From Flavobacterium dauae (lineage in GTDB: Bacteria > Bacteroidota > Bacteroidia > Flavobacteriales > Flavobacteriaceae), in NCBI RefSeq assembly GCF_004151275.2, contig NZ_CP130821.1, positions 1,426,001-1,490,000 of the forward strand: a stretch of DNA of 64,000 nt. The letters are read 5' to 3'. A model generated the notes under the pieces. The model saw only the letters and a program-made list of their open reading frames with translations, made no database searches and had not been told where the DNA came from. Positions within the stretch are counted from its first letter, which is position 1. Every line of letters starts with the position of its first letter. Positions 24,958 through 34,067 of the stretch are shown in pieces. The position numbers and the translations under genes are program-made.

Positions 24958-25917
24958 ATGATTAAAGAAAAATTTAAAGGCATATTTAATTTGTTCAAAG
25001 TTTCTGTAAACGAATTTTTAAGTGACAACTGCCTTAAATTAAGTGCATCGTTGTCGTACTATACCATATTTTCTATACCGCCGTTAGCAATTTTAATAAT
25101 AACTTCTGCCGGATATTTCTTTGGTGAAGAAGCCGTTCGGGGCGAGTTTTTTCTACAGATTGAAAACCTGGTTGGTCAAAAAGCAGCATTTCAAATACAA
25201 GAAGCTATTAAAAACATAAAATTATCAAATAATTTAAGTATTGCCGCCATTGTAGGTGCTGTAACATTGTTGTTTTCTGCATCCGGTATTTTTGCCGAAA
25301 TTCAAAGTTCTATCAATTACATTTGGGAATTAAAACCCAAGCCCAAAAAAGGAATTATTCGATTTATAATTAATCGCTTATTATCATTTTCAATGATAGG
25401 AGCCTTAGGATTTATCTTACTTGTCAGTTTAATGATCAACTCGGTAATCGATTATTTGTACGATCAGTTAAGCAATCTTTTTCACGACGACACCGTGCTT
25501 ATTGCCTCGTGGATTAACACTGGAGTTGTTGCAGTAATTATCACTATAATTTTTGGATTTATCTTTAAAACATTACCCGACGGAAAATTAGGATGGAAAG
25601 AAACTGCCGTTGGATCTGCCTTTACAGCCGTTTTGTTCATGATTGGTAAGTGGGCAATTGGTTTGTATTTAGGAAATTCGTCGCAGTTAGATTTGTATGG
25701 AGCAGCAGGTTCGGTTCTAGTAATCTTAGTATGGGTTTATTATTCGGCAATCATCTTATATTTTGGTGCGGTGTTTACAAAAAATTATTCAGAAATGTAC
25801 GGAAAACCCATTCAGCCAAACAATTACACTGTTAGGGTTATTTATAATGAAGAAGAAGTAAAATATGCTAAAACAGATGATGAAATCAATAAAAAATTAG
25901 ATTCAAATCATCGATAA
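24958..25917 (+). CDS. YihY/virulence factor BrkB family inner-membrane protein
   Basis: A 319-residue protein with six hydrophobic segments and the family's conserved blocks: LSASLSYYTIFSIPPL, SASGIFAEIQSSINYIWEL and a last block LYGAAGSVLVILVWVYYSA. The family was once labelled ribonuclease BN in error; the members are membrane proteins of uncertain role, possibly in transport or envelope stress. The charged tail (about 285-319) is probably cytosolic. Stand-alone gene, in front of parE without visible coupling. Confidence 0.9.
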   Translation: MIKEKFKGIFNLFKVSVNEFLSDNCLKLSASLSYYTIFSIPPLAILIITSAGYFFGEEAVRGEFFLQIENLVGQKAAFQIQEAIKNIKLSNNLSIAAIVGAVTLLFSASGIFAEIQSSINYIWELKPKPKKGIIRFIINRLLSFSMIGALGFILLVSLMINSVIDYLYDQLSNLFHDDTVLIASWINTGVVAVIITIIFGFIFKTLPDGKLGWKETAVGSAFTAVLFMIGKWAIGLYLGNSSQLDLYGAAGSVLVILVWVYYSAIILYFGAVFTKNYSEMYGKPIQPNNYTVRVIYNEEEVKYAKTDDEINKKLDSNHR

Positions 25918-25971
25918 GCACTTTTAAATCTGCGTAAAAATATGTATTTTTACACAAATTCACTATCATTT

Positions 25972-27822
25972 ATGCTACAAGAATCTCAGTATACTGAAGA
26001 TAACATCCGATCGCTCGATTGGAAAGAACATATTCGTACACGCCCGGGAATGTATATTGGTAAATTAGGCGACGGTTCATCGCCCGATGACGGTATCTAT
26101 ATATTAATAAAAGAAGTACTAGACAACTGTATCGATGAATTTGTAATGGGTGCCGGTAAAACCATCGAAGTAACCATAAAAGACCGTACGGTTTCGGTAC
26201 GCGATTATGGTCGTGGTATTCCGTTAGGAAAAGTTGTTGAAGTTGTTTCCCGAATGAATACCGGTGGAAAGTACGATTCTAAAGCCTTTAAAAAATCAGT
26301 CGGATTAAACGGAGTTGGTACCAAAGCGGTTAATGCGTTATCGTCGTATTTTCGTGTTGAATCGGTTCGCGATAACCAACAAAAGGCTGCCGAATTTAGT
26401 GCAGGAAATTTAACTTTAGAAGAAGATCAGGTAGAAACTACCAAGCGTAAAGGAACAAAAGTTACGTTTACGGCAGATGATACCATTTTTAAAAACTATA
26501 AATTCCGTAACGATTATATCGTTCGAATGCTTAAAAATTATTGTTACCTAAACAAAGGATTAACGATCATTTACAACGGCGAAAAGTTTGTTTCCGAAAA
26601 CGGATTACAAGATTTATTGCAGGAAACAATTGCCGAAGAAGATATGATTTATCCGATTATTCATTTAACCGGAAATGATATTGAAATTGCCTTAACGCAC
26701 AGTAAAACGCAGTATTCCGAAGAATATTATTCGTTTGTAAACGGACAAAATACCACACAAGGCGGAACACATCTAACGGCTTTTAAAGAGGCTATTGTTC
26801 GTACTATAAAAGAATTTTACAATAAAAATTTCGAAGCGTCTGATATTCGCAAATCCATAGTTTCTGCCATTTCTGTAAAGGTTGAAGAGCCTGTTTTTGA
26901 ATCGCAGACTAAAACAAAACTGGGTTCAACCGATATGGGACCCGATTTACCTACCGTGCGTACTTTTGTAAACGATTTTATCAAAACAAATCTTGATAAC
27001 TTTCTGCATAAAAATCCGGAAGTTGCCGATGCTTTGTTGCGAAAAATCCTTCAGGCAGAACGCGAACGTAAAGAGCTTTCGGGTATCCGTAAGTTGGCAA
27101 AAGATCGTGCAAAAAAAGCATCGCTTCACAACAAAAAATTACGCGATTGCCGCGTGCATTTAACCGATGCCAAAAATCCGCGCAGTTTAGAAAGTACCTT
27201 GTTTATTACCGAAGGAAATTCGGCTTCGGGATCTATCACAAAATCACGTGATGTAAACACTCAAGCCGTTTTTAGTTTACGTGGAAAACCTTTGAATACC
27301 TATGGTATGACAAAGAAAATTGTGTACGAAAACGAAGAATTTAACTTGTTGCAGGCAGCTTTAAATATTGAAGAAGATTATGAAGATTTGCGTTACAACA
27401 ACATTGTTTTGGCAACCGATGCCGATGTTGACGGTATGCACATTCGTTTATTAATGATTACATTTTTCTTGCAGTTTTTTCCCGAATTGATAAAAGAGGG
27501 ACATTTATATATTTTGCAAACGCCTTTGTTTCGTGTGCGTAACAAGAAAAAAACTATTTATTGCTATTCCGAACAAGAACGCATTGATGCGATTGAAGAA
27601 TTAAAACCAAAACCCGAAATTACCCGATTTAAAGGTTTGGGAGAAATTTCGCCCGATGAGTTTAAAAATTTTATTGGTCAAGATATTCGTTTAGAACCTG
27701 TTATGTTAGATAAAGCATCATCTATAGAAAAATTATTGGAGTTTTATATGGGTAAAAACACCCCCGATCGCCAAGAGTTTATTATTGATAATTTAAAAGT
27801 TGAATTGGATAAAGTGGAGTAG
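25972..27822 (+). CDS. parE: DNA topoisomerase IV subunit B
   Basis: A 616-residue ATPase subunit of the type IIA topoisomerase that decatenates chromosomes. I take the ATG at 25972 ([20 protein letters not shown]); ten extra upstream codons are unlikely. GHKL ATPase motifs are present: [34 protein letters not shown] and the QTKTKLG lysine. The TOPRIM part shows [12 protein letters not shown] and [12 protein letters not shown]. The length and missing GyrB insert fit ParE. Its partner parC lies 3.6 kb downstream, beyond an accessory insertion; in relatives the two are commonly close together. Confidence 0.93.
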   Translation: MLQESQYTEDNIRSLDWKEHIRTRPGMYIGKLGDGSSPDDGIYILIKEVLDNCIDEFVMGAGKTIEVTIKDRTVSVRDYGRGIPLGKVVEVVSRMNTGGKYDSKAFKKSVGLNGVGTKAVNALSSYFRVESVRDNQQKAAEFSAGNLTLEEDQVETTKRKGTKVTFTADDTIFKNYKFRNDYIVRMLKNYCYLNKGLTIIYNGEKFVSENGLQDLLQETIAEEDMIYPIIHLTGNDIEIALTHSKTQYSEEYYSFVNGQNTTQGGTHLTAFKEAIVRTIKEFYNKNFEASDIRKSIVSAISVKVEEPVFESQTKTKLGSTDMGPDLPTVRTFVNDFIKTNLDNFLHKNPEVADALLRKILQAERERKELSGIRKLAKDRAKKASLHNKKLRDCRVHLTDAKNPRSLESTLFITEGNSASGSITKSRDVNTQAVFSLRGKPLNTYGMTKKIVYENEEFNLLQAALNIEEDYEDLRYNNIVLATDADVDGMHIRLLMITFFLQFFPELIKEGHLYILQTPLFRVRNKKKTIYCYSEQERIDAIEELKPKPEITRFKGLGEISPDEFKNFIGQDIRLEPVMLDKASSIEKLLEFYMGKNTPDRQEFIIDNLKVELDKVE

Positions 27823-27893
27823 AAACAAATATTTAAAATATTTTCGTAAATTTTATTGTTAGCTATAATTACAAAAAAAAATCGTGCTCCAAA

Positions 27894-27922
27894 TTGAAAT
27901 ACGTATAAATTTTGTATATTTG
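27894..27922 (+). promoter_or_regulatory. Promoter of the toxin-antitoxin pair
   Basis: TTG (27894-27896), 18-base spacer and TATATTTG (27915-27922) match the Bacteroidota promoter; the antitoxin ATG follows 18 bases later. Confidence 0.65.
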
Positions 27923-27940
27923 TCCGTATAAAATAGTGTT

Positions 27941-28195
27941 ATGAACTCAAAACTGACTTTAAAATTAAATGAAAGTGTTATTGAAAGAGCTAAACAATAC
28001 GCTTCAAATAAAAAACTGAGTTTATCAAAATTGATTGAAAATTATCTTGATTCTTTAACTCGGGAACAAAATGAAGAGTTCGAAATCTCTCCATTCGTTA
28101 AAAGTATTTCGACTGGAAAAAGTATTCCTATTGATGAAGATTGGAAAACTTTGCGAGAAGATAAAATAGATTATTTAGAACAAAAATATAAATAG
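27941..28195 (+). CDS. DUF6364-type antitoxin
   Basis: An 84-residue protein with an N-terminal ribbon-helix-helix-like segment (KLTLKLNESVIERAKQYASNKKLSLSKLIENYLDSL, about 3-38) and an acidic C-terminal arm (ISPFVKSI ... DEDWKTLREDK ... YLEQKYK) of the kind that wraps around a toxin. It matches the DUF6364 antitoxin family. The PIN toxin gene begins one base after its stop, the usual antitoxin-first order, and a clear promoter sits upstream. The N-terminal part should bind that promoter for autoregulation, which is inference from family. Confidence 0.85.
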   Translation: MNSKLTLKLNESVIERAKQYASNKKLSLSKLIENYLDSLTREQNEEFEISPFVKSISTGKSIPIDEDWKTLREDKIDYLEQKYK

Positions 28196-28196
28196 G

Positions 28197-28613
28197 ATGC
28201 AAAAGATATTTTTGGACACAAATATTGTTTTAGATTTTCTTGGTGAAAGAGAAAAATTCTATGATCCTTCGGCAAGAGTTTTGACTTTAGGTGATAAAAA
28301 GAAAATTAAAATATTTACTTCTCCTACTTCAATTACAAATGCTTATTATATTTTAGCAAAATATGAAAATTCTAAAATTGCTCTTGAAAAAATTAGAAAA
28401 TTCAAACTACTTTGTTCTATGTCAAGTATGAACGATGAAGTTGTTGAGAAAGCAATTAACTCTGATTTCAAGGATTTTGAAGATGCAATGCAATATTTTA
28501 GTGCAATTGCATCAAATTGTGATATAATTATTACTAGAAACCAAAAAGATTTTAAAAATGCATTAATTCCAGTAATGAATGCTGAAAGTTATTTACAAAC
28601 ATTAAAATTTTAA
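28197..28613 (+). CDS. PIN-domain ribonuclease toxin (VapC-like)
   Basis: A 138-residue PIN-domain protein. The first acidic residue lies in IFLDTNIVLDFLGERE (Asp about 6, with Asp about 12), the central Glu/Asp in NSDFKDFEDAMQYFSAI (about 90-106) and the last Asp in CDIIITRNQKDF (about 110-121), the full metal-binding set of active PIN nucleases. Toxins of this type cut tRNA or rRNA. It is paired with the antitoxin directly upstream. The catalytic acids appear intact, so the module should be functional. Confidence 0.88.
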   Translation: MQKIFLDTNIVLDFLGEREKFYDPSARVLTLGDKKKIKIFTSPTSITNAYYILAKYENSKIALEKIRKFKLLCSMSSMNDEVVEKAINSDFKDFEDAMQYFSAIASNCDIIITRNQKDFKNALIPVMNAESYLQTLKF

Positions 28614-28618
28614 CTACA

Positions 28619-28807
28619 GCTAACGTCGGTTTTGCAAAAGAGCGGGTTTAGTCTAAGTTGAATTTTTTGTAATATTTATCCGCAAAAACAATTTCCTTTC
28701 ATAATTTTTTGTAATTTAATTTTAGGAAATTGCTTTTCCTTAATTCAGTAATTATTGAAAGTTCCGTCTTTCTTTGCCGCTTCTTCGCAAAGCTGTTTCC
28801 CGTTATA
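28619..28807. repeat. Long imperfect inverted repeat (attC-like appearance)
   Basis: TAACGTCGGTTTTGCAAAAGAGCGG near the left and CCGCTTCTTCGCAAAGCTGTTTCCCGTTA near the right end form an interrupted palindrome about 190 bases long, directly downstream of the toxin gene. The centre (AGGAAATTGCTTTTCCT-like) is also partly self-complementary. The ends TAACG/CGTTA recall integron attC sites and similar Bacteroidota repeats, but the exact attC core is not met. No coding frame. Confidence 0.45.
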
Positions 28808-28880
28808 TGCCAAACCATTTTAAAACAGATGATAAAGAGAGGAGTATTATTATAAAAATTAAAATTTACAGAACTTATAA

Positions 28881-29492
28881 ATGAAGATATCCGAAAAATC
28901 TAACCAAGAAATTATTGAACAGCTGACTAACATTGCGAATAATTTTGATTCGACTAAAGAAAATTATCTTTTGTCCTACCCTCACTTTTTAAACTATTTC
29001 AAAAATCTACAAACCATAAATTTAGAAAATTTAATCATCGGAATAAGTTTTACTTATTCTTGGATGCCAACAATTTTAAAATCTATTAAACTTGAAAAAA
29101 ATGAAGAATTGATTTCCATTTTAAACGAAGTAAAAAATGGAAAAATAATAAACGAAGAACAACTTGCTGTTTTAAAAACTGCTTTCAACAATTCACTTGT
29201 TGGAACTTCAAAATTGTTACATTTTATCAATCCAAAACAATACGCAATTTGGGACAGCCGAGTTTTTAGGTTTTTGAATAACGAAGAGCCTCATAAATAT
29301 AAACTTGAAAAACCAAAAGTATATCTCGAATACATTGAATTTATCGAAAGCTTAAAAACAGAGAAAAACTTTGATAAATTTTATAAACTTATGAAAGAAA
29401 AAGTTGGTTATGACATCACAGAATATAGAGCGTTAGAACTTACATTTTTTAAAGGAGAACAAATTAACAAAAACGAAGTAAATCTTAAATGA
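28881..29492 (+). CDS. Hypothetical protein, possible OGG/HhH-GPD-like fold
   Basis: A 203-residue, mainly helical cytosolic protein without signal or membrane segments. The segment SKLLHFINPKQYAIWDSRVFRFL (about 113-135) resembles the conserved core of uncharacterised OGG-fold proteins, in which a helix-hairpin-like element precedes an IWDSRV motif. Those proteins are related to 8-oxoguanine DNA glycosylases, but I cannot see a catalytic Lys/Asp pair, so enzymatic activity is not claimed. The gene is AT-rich like the surrounding accessory DNA and stands alone between the toxin pair and an esterase-like gene. Confidence 0.65.
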   Translation: MKISEKSNQEIIEQLTNIANNFDSTKENYLLSYPHFLNYFKNLQTINLENLIIGISFTYSWMPTILKSIKLEKNEELISILNEVKNGKIINEEQLAVLKTAFNNSLVGTSKLLHFINPKQYAIWDSRVFRFLNNEEPHKYKLEKPKVYLEYIEFIESLKTEKNFDKFYKLMKEKVGYDITEYRALELTFFKGEQINKNEVNLK

Positions 29493-29706
29493 AGAATAAA
29501 CAACTCATAAACTTATGAGAGCAAGTAAAAAAGAGAAACAGTTTCCAAAGCGGTCGTTAGAACAATGGCAAAAGGAAGCTGTTTTTCAGAATCAAATCCC
29601 GCAGATAAAGAAAAAATGATAGGAATAGTCAGATCAATTCTAAATTTTTAACAATTAGTTAGCTATACAAAAATATTTGTGGTTTAGTTTTACAAAAAAA
29701 TTAAAA
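29493..29706 (+). other. Intergenic stretch with short gene relics
   Basis: Two overlapping short frames look protein-like: 29515-29619 (MRASKKEKQFPKRSLEQWQ..., 34 codons) and 29565-29651 (28 codons, ending IGIVRSILNF). Both reach the same AAGAAAAAATGATA point in different frames, as if one small gene had been frameshifted. Neither is convincing as an intact gene. Confidence 0.2.
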
Positions 29707-30903
29707 ATGAATTATAAAAAGCACCTACTTCTTTCCTTTTTTATTCTTGTAACTAATTTGATTACAGCACAAGAAAATAATTTTAAAGTAAACGATTTAA
29801 TTGTAGATCAACTTCCAAAAAATGTAAGTATTGTTGGGCTTGGCGATCCTACGCACCAAGAAAGTACCATTACAAAATATCGAATTGACTTAATAAAGAA
29901 ATTAATCGAAGAAAAACAATTTAAAATTATTGCAATTGAAGGTAGTATGTACGGTTTGTACAATGGCTTTCAAAAGTTTATGAACGACAAAAACCGTACG
30001 CATATAGAAAACGCAATGTATGATCAGTTAAATCTTCCGGAAATGGATGAGTTGTATGAATATGTTTACAACAAAAATCAAAAAGGAGATTCAATAATGA
30101 TTGTAGGATTTGATCCTAATTTTTATAAAGAGCTATTTGTTGAAGACATAAAAGAAGACTTAAAAAAAGTAGATGCTTTGACAGATGAAGAAAAACAAGA
30201 TTTTTTAGCTCAATTAACCAAAGGAAGCATTACAAATCTGAAAGCTCTTTTTAGAAACAATAAAAAAGTTAATGCTAAAATTGTTCACTATTCAAAGAAA
30301 ATATTGAGTGATTTTACGCCAAAAACCGAATCGGATTATTTTTTTAAACAAACTTTAGAAAGTTTTGTTTTTCGCATTACTAGCGAGAACGATGGTAAAA
30401 ACCCAATTAGCCATAGAGATATAGGAATGGCTCGTAATATTGCATTTTTAAAAGAGAAGTATAATAGTAACATCATTTTATTTGCTTCAAGCACACATTT
30501 ATTGAAAGAATCTAAAGGAGTTAACGATGAATTTCGTCAGAACAATCGAATTTGTGGAGATATTTTAAACGATACGTATAAAGATGATTATTATTACATT
30601 GCATATTCCGCTATTTCGGGTCAAAAGCTTAATCCTTTAAACCCTTTTAATAATTTCAAAGTTTTGCCGGAACTTGATCCAAATTCTGTGGAATATGAAT
30701 ATCAAAATATAGATAAACCAGTCTTTTTAAACAAATCAAATTTCAAAAAAGATAGTACCTTTAGTAGGTTTATGGGGTATCAATTTGTTGAACTCAATAT
30801 TTGGAAAGTAATGGACGGTTTGGTTTTAATTGACAATGTTTCGCCTTCAAAATGGAAAAAGAAATTGGATGAGCCTAAAAACTTGGCTATAACAAAAGAT
30901 TAA
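29707..30903 (+). CDS. Exported erythromycin esterase-like (Ere family) hydrolase
   Basis: A 398-residue protein. I use the ATG at 29707, which gives the signal peptide MNYKKHLLLSFFILVTNLITAQ; ten upstream codons are unlikely. Family blocks: GLGDPTHQESTITKYRIDLIKKL (about 43-65), IIAIEGS, RDIGMARNIAFL and LFASSTHL. Compared with Ere enzymes the first catalytic Glu of the GEpTHG motif is Asp here, while the following His, the Arg and the Glu of AIEGS are kept. The family includes macrolide esterases and succinoglycan-type hydrolases; true macrolide resistance is not implied. It lies in the accessory block between parE and parC. Confidence 0.75.
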   Translation: MNYKKHLLLSFFILVTNLITAQENNFKVNDLIVDQLPKNVSIVGLGDPTHQESTITKYRIDLIKKLIEEKQFKIIAIEGSMYGLYNGFQKFMNDKNRTHIENAMYDQLNLPEMDELYEYVYNKNQKGDSIMIVGFDPNFYKELFVEDIKEDLKKVDALTDEEKQDFLAQLTKGSITNLKALFRNNKKVNAKIVHYSKKILSDFTPKTESDYFFKQTLESFVFRITSENDGKNPISHRDIGMARNIAFLKEKYNSNIILFASSTHLLKESKGVNDEFRQNNRICGDILNDTYKDDYYYIAYSAISGQKLNPLNPFNNFKVLPELDPNSVEYEYQNIDKPVFLNKSNFKKDSTFSRFMGYQFVELNIWKVMDGLVLIDNVSPSKWKKKLDEPKNLAITKD

Positions 30904-30931
30904 AGAAATACAAAACAAGTTGTGGTAAACT

Positions 30932-31248
30932 ATGAAAAACATTGATAAAAAAAGTTTGGAAAATGCGTATCGTTTATTTGAAAGCGGAATCATTGACAAG
31001 ATAGAAATCGGCATTACCAAAGGTTTACAGCAAATTCACAAATATTTGTTTGACAATCTTTTTGATTTTGCAGGAAAAATCCGTACGTTGAATAGTTCAA
31101 AAGTCAGCTTTCGATTTGCTACGGCTTTGTATTTGAACGAAATTTTAGTAAAAATCGAACAAATGTCCGAAATATAGATAATCGCGAAATTATTTTCAAA
31201 GGAATCGAACAATCTTATTATTACGAAGGTTACCAAAAAGAAGATTAA
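30932..31248 (+). pseudogene. Fic/DOC family AMPylase gene with internal deletion
   Basis: The first 81 codons encode the normal Fic N-terminus ([21 protein letters not shown] ... [19 protein letters not shown]). Then the frame ends at TAG (31175-31177). A different frame from 31177 encodes the family's usual C-terminus, [19 protein letters not shown], with stop at 31246-31248. The whole middle of the family, including the catalytic HPFxxGN/GR motif, is missing. The gene is therefore dead as an AMP-transferase; a short N-terminal product might still be made. The deletion joins the two parts within a few bases and changes the frame. Confidence 0.8.
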
Positions 31249-31291
31249 ATTATATAGATTAAGTGTTGAAGTTTTAAAAATCAATAGAAAT

Positions 31292-31339
31292 GAGCTTTAG
31301 CTCGTTTTCTAAGAACAAGTATAAATTGGCTTTAGCCAA
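31292..31339. repeat. Two REP-like short palindromes
   Basis: GAGCTTTAGCTC (31292-31303) and TTGGCTTTAGCCAA (31326-31339) share the GCTTTAGC centre with matching arms. Such units are dispersed in Bacteroidota genomes and may act as REP elements or weak terminators ahead of parC. Confidence 0.55.
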
Positions 31340-31400
31340 AATAAAATGCATAAATAGTTAAGTGTTTTTTTAGCTTCAAACCTAAATATTTTACAGGCTA

Positions 31401-34031
31401 ATGAATAACGAAGAATCTGAAATCAACAACCACGAAAACGAGTTAAATCACGAAGATTTAGCCAATACAGAAACCGAAACCATTAAAAAAGTTACAGGTA
31501 TGTACGAAGATTGGTTTTTGGAATATGCTTCGTACGTAATTTTAGAACGTGCTGTACCTGCAATTGAAGACGGTTTTAAACCGGTGCAACGCAGAATTAT
31601 GCACTCAATGAAAGAGTTAGACGATGGGCGTTACAACAAAGTAGCAAATATCGTCGGTCACACTATGCAGTACCATCCGCACGGTGACGCCAGCATTGGC
31701 GATGCTATGGTACAGGTTGGACAAAAAGATTTGCTAATTGACACTCAAGGAAACTGGGGAAATATTTTAACGGGCGACGAAGCAGCGGCATCGCGTTATA
31801 TCGAAGCGCGTTTAAGCAAATTTGCTTTAGATGTATTGTATTCGCCAAAAATTACGCCGTGGCAGCTTTCGTACGATGGCCGTAGAAACGAACCTATAAA
31901 TCTTCCGGCAAAATTCCCGATATTATTAGCTCAAGGTGGCGAAGGAATTGCCGTTGGTTTATCAACAAAAATACTTTCGCACAATTTTATCGAGCTGATT
32001 GATGCATCGATCAAAATCTTAAAAGGAAAGCCATTTGTAATTTATCCCGATTTTGCAACAGCTGGTATTGCCGATGTTTCTAATTATAACGATGGTGCTC
32101 GTGGCGGACGTGTTCGTGTTCGTGCGCGTATTTCTCAATTAGATAAAACTACATTGGTAATCAAAGAGATACCTTTTTCTACTACAACTACTACTTTAAT
32201 AGATAGTATTTTAAAAGCTAATGAAAAAGGGAAGATAAAAGTAAAGAAAGTTGAGGATAATACGTCGTCTGATGTAGAGATTTTAATTCATTTGCCAGCA
32301 GGTGTATCGCCCGATAAAACAATTGATGCGTTGTATGCTTTTACAAGTTGCGAGGTATCAATTGCTCCGCTTGGTTGCGTGATTCAAAATAACAAACCAT
32401 TGTTTACAGGGGTTTCGGATATGTTAAAACAGTCAACCGAAAGAACAGTTGATTTGTTACGTCAGGAACTGATTATTGAATTAGGCGAGTTGGAAGAACA
32501 ATGGCATTTTTCTTCATTAGAACGAATTTTCATTGAAAACAGAATTTACCGTAGAATTGAAGAAGAAGAAACCTGGGAAGGTGTCATTGAAGCAATTGAT
32601 GAAGGTTTGAAACCGTTTATAAGTCATTTGAAACGTGCGGTTACAACAGATGATATTGTTCGATTAACAGAAATCAGAATTAAAAGAATTTCAAGATTCG
32701 ATTTAGATAAAGCACAAGAAAAGTTAGATGCTTTAGAAGGCGATATCGAAAAAGTAAAATACAATATCGAGCATATTATCGATTTTACCATTTCATTTTT
32801 CACAACTTTAAAAGAGAAATATGGCAAAGGTCGCGAACGTAAAACCGAATTGCGCAGTTTTGATAATATCGAAGCTACAAAAGTTGTTTTACGCAACCAA
32901 AAACTGTATGTAAATAAGGAAGAAGGCTTTATTGGTACGGCTTTGCGTAAAGATGAATACATTGGCGATTGTTCTGATATTGACGATGTGATTGTGTTTT
33001 TACGTGATGGAAGTATGATTGTATCAAAAATAGAAGAGAAAAAATTCGTGGGTAAAGACATTATTCACGCTGCGGTTTTCAATAAAAACGATAAACGCAC
33101 CATTTACAATATGATTTATCGCGATGGAAAAGCGGGTGCATCGTTCGTAAAACGCTTTAATGTGTCGGGAATTACGCGTGATAAAGTGTACGCTTTAACT
33201 CAGGAAAAACCGGGATCGCAAGTACTTTATTTTTCAAGCAACCCGAATGGCGAAGCCGAAGTTGTAACGATTTTATTACGACAATTAACCAATGTTAAAA
33301 AGCTGAAATTCGATTTAGATTTTGCCGATTTACTGATAAAAGGTCGGGTATCAAAAGGAAATACCGTTACAAAATATCCAATCAAAAAAATCGAATTAAA
33401 AGAAAAAGGAATATCAACCTTGCGTCCGCGAAAAGTTTGGTTCGATGATACCGTTCATCGCTTAAATGTTGATGGCAGAGGCGAATTATTAGGAGAATTT
33501 AAACCTGAAGACCGCTTGCTGATTATTACCCAAAGTGGAAAAGCCAAAACAATTGTTCCTGAATTAACCACACATTTTGAAGACGATATAATTGTATTGG
33601 AAAAATGGATTCCTACAAAACCAATTTCGTGCATTTATTTTGATCCCGAAAAAGACAAGTATTTTGTAAAGCGTTTTCTAATAGAATCGGTAACAAAAGA
33701 AGAAACGTTTATTTCAGAACATCCGTATTCGCGTCTTGAAATTGTTTCAACAGATTATCGTCCGGTAGCCGAAATTGTTTTTGCAAAAAATAAAGGAATA
33801 GAAAAAGAGCCGTTAACCGTTAATTTTGAAGAATTTATATCGGTTAAAGGAATTAAAGCGCAAGGAAATCAGCTAACAAGCGATAAAATTAAATTGATTA
33901 ATTTGTTAGAATCGTTACCTTACGAAGAAGAGATTGTTGAAAACGAAACAGTTCAGGAATTTATTGATACGGTTGACGAAAAAAGTCTGACAGTGGAAGA
34001 AGACGGACAAATTGGGTTTAATTTAGAATAA
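31401..34031 (+). CDS. parC: DNA topoisomerase IV subunit A
   Basis: An 876-residue DNA-cleaving subunit. The winged-helix domain shows the typical start (YEDWFLEYASYVILERAVPAIEDGFKPVQRRI), the quinolone-region block VGHTMQYHPHGDASIGDAMV and the active-site tyrosine in AAASRYIEARLS (about residue 129). A coiled-coil tower (about 400-480) and a C-terminal pinwheel domain with GRVSKGN-type blades follow, and the very end is acidic. The acidic N-terminal 25 residues precede the conserved core. It should pair with the parE product encoded upstream; the accessory block between them splits what is probably an ancestral neighbour pair. Confidence 0.92.
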   Translation: MNNEESEINNHENELNHEDLANTETETIKKVTGMYEDWFLEYASYVILERAVPAIEDGFKPVQRRIMHSMKELDDGRYNKVANIVGHTMQYHPHGDASIGDAMVQVGQKDLLIDTQGNWGNILTGDEAAASRYIEARLSKFALDVLYSPKITPWQLSYDGRRNEPINLPAKFPILLAQGGEGIAVGLSTKILSHNFIELIDASIKILKGKPFVIYPDFATAGIADVSNYNDGARGGRVRVRARISQLDKTTLVIKEIPFSTTTTTLIDSILKANEKGKIKVKKVEDNTSSDVEILIHLPAGVSPDKTIDALYAFTSCEVSIAPLGCVIQNNKPLFTGVSDMLKQSTERTVDLLRQELIIELGELEEQWHFSSLERIFIENRIYRRIEEEETWEGVIEAIDEGLKPFISHLKRAVTTDDIVRLTEIRIKRISRFDLDKAQEKLDALEGDIEKVKYNIEHIIDFTISFFTTLKEKYGKGRERKTELRSFDNIEATKVVLRNQKLYVNKEEGFIGTALRKDEYIGDCSDIDDVIVFLRDGSMIVSKIEEKKFVGKDIIHAAVFNKNDKRTIYNMIYRDGKAGASFVKRFNVSGITRDKVYALTQEKPGSQVLYFSSNPNGEAEVVTILLRQLTNVKKLKFDLDFADLLIKGRVSKGNTVTKYPIKKIELKEKGISTLRPRKVWFDDTVHRLNVDGRGELLGEFKPEDRLLIITQSGKAKTIVPELTTHFEDDIIVLEKWIPTKPISCIYFDPEKDKYFVKRFLIESVTKEETFISEHPYSRLEIVSTDYRPVAEIVFAKNKGIEKEPLTVNFEEFISVKGIKAQGNQLTSDKIKLINLLESLPYEEEIVENETVQEFIDTVDEKSLTVEEDGQIGFNLE

Positions 34032-34047
34032 AAGTGATAATTTTTAT

Positions 34048-34055
34048 TATATTTG
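34048..34055 (+). promoter_or_regulatory. Candidate -7 box of ssrA
   Basis: TATATTTG lies 12 bases before the first base of the tmRNA, a good distance for a -7 element. No clear -33 box was found. Confidence 0.5.
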
Positions 34056-34067
34056 CACTCACTTTTT

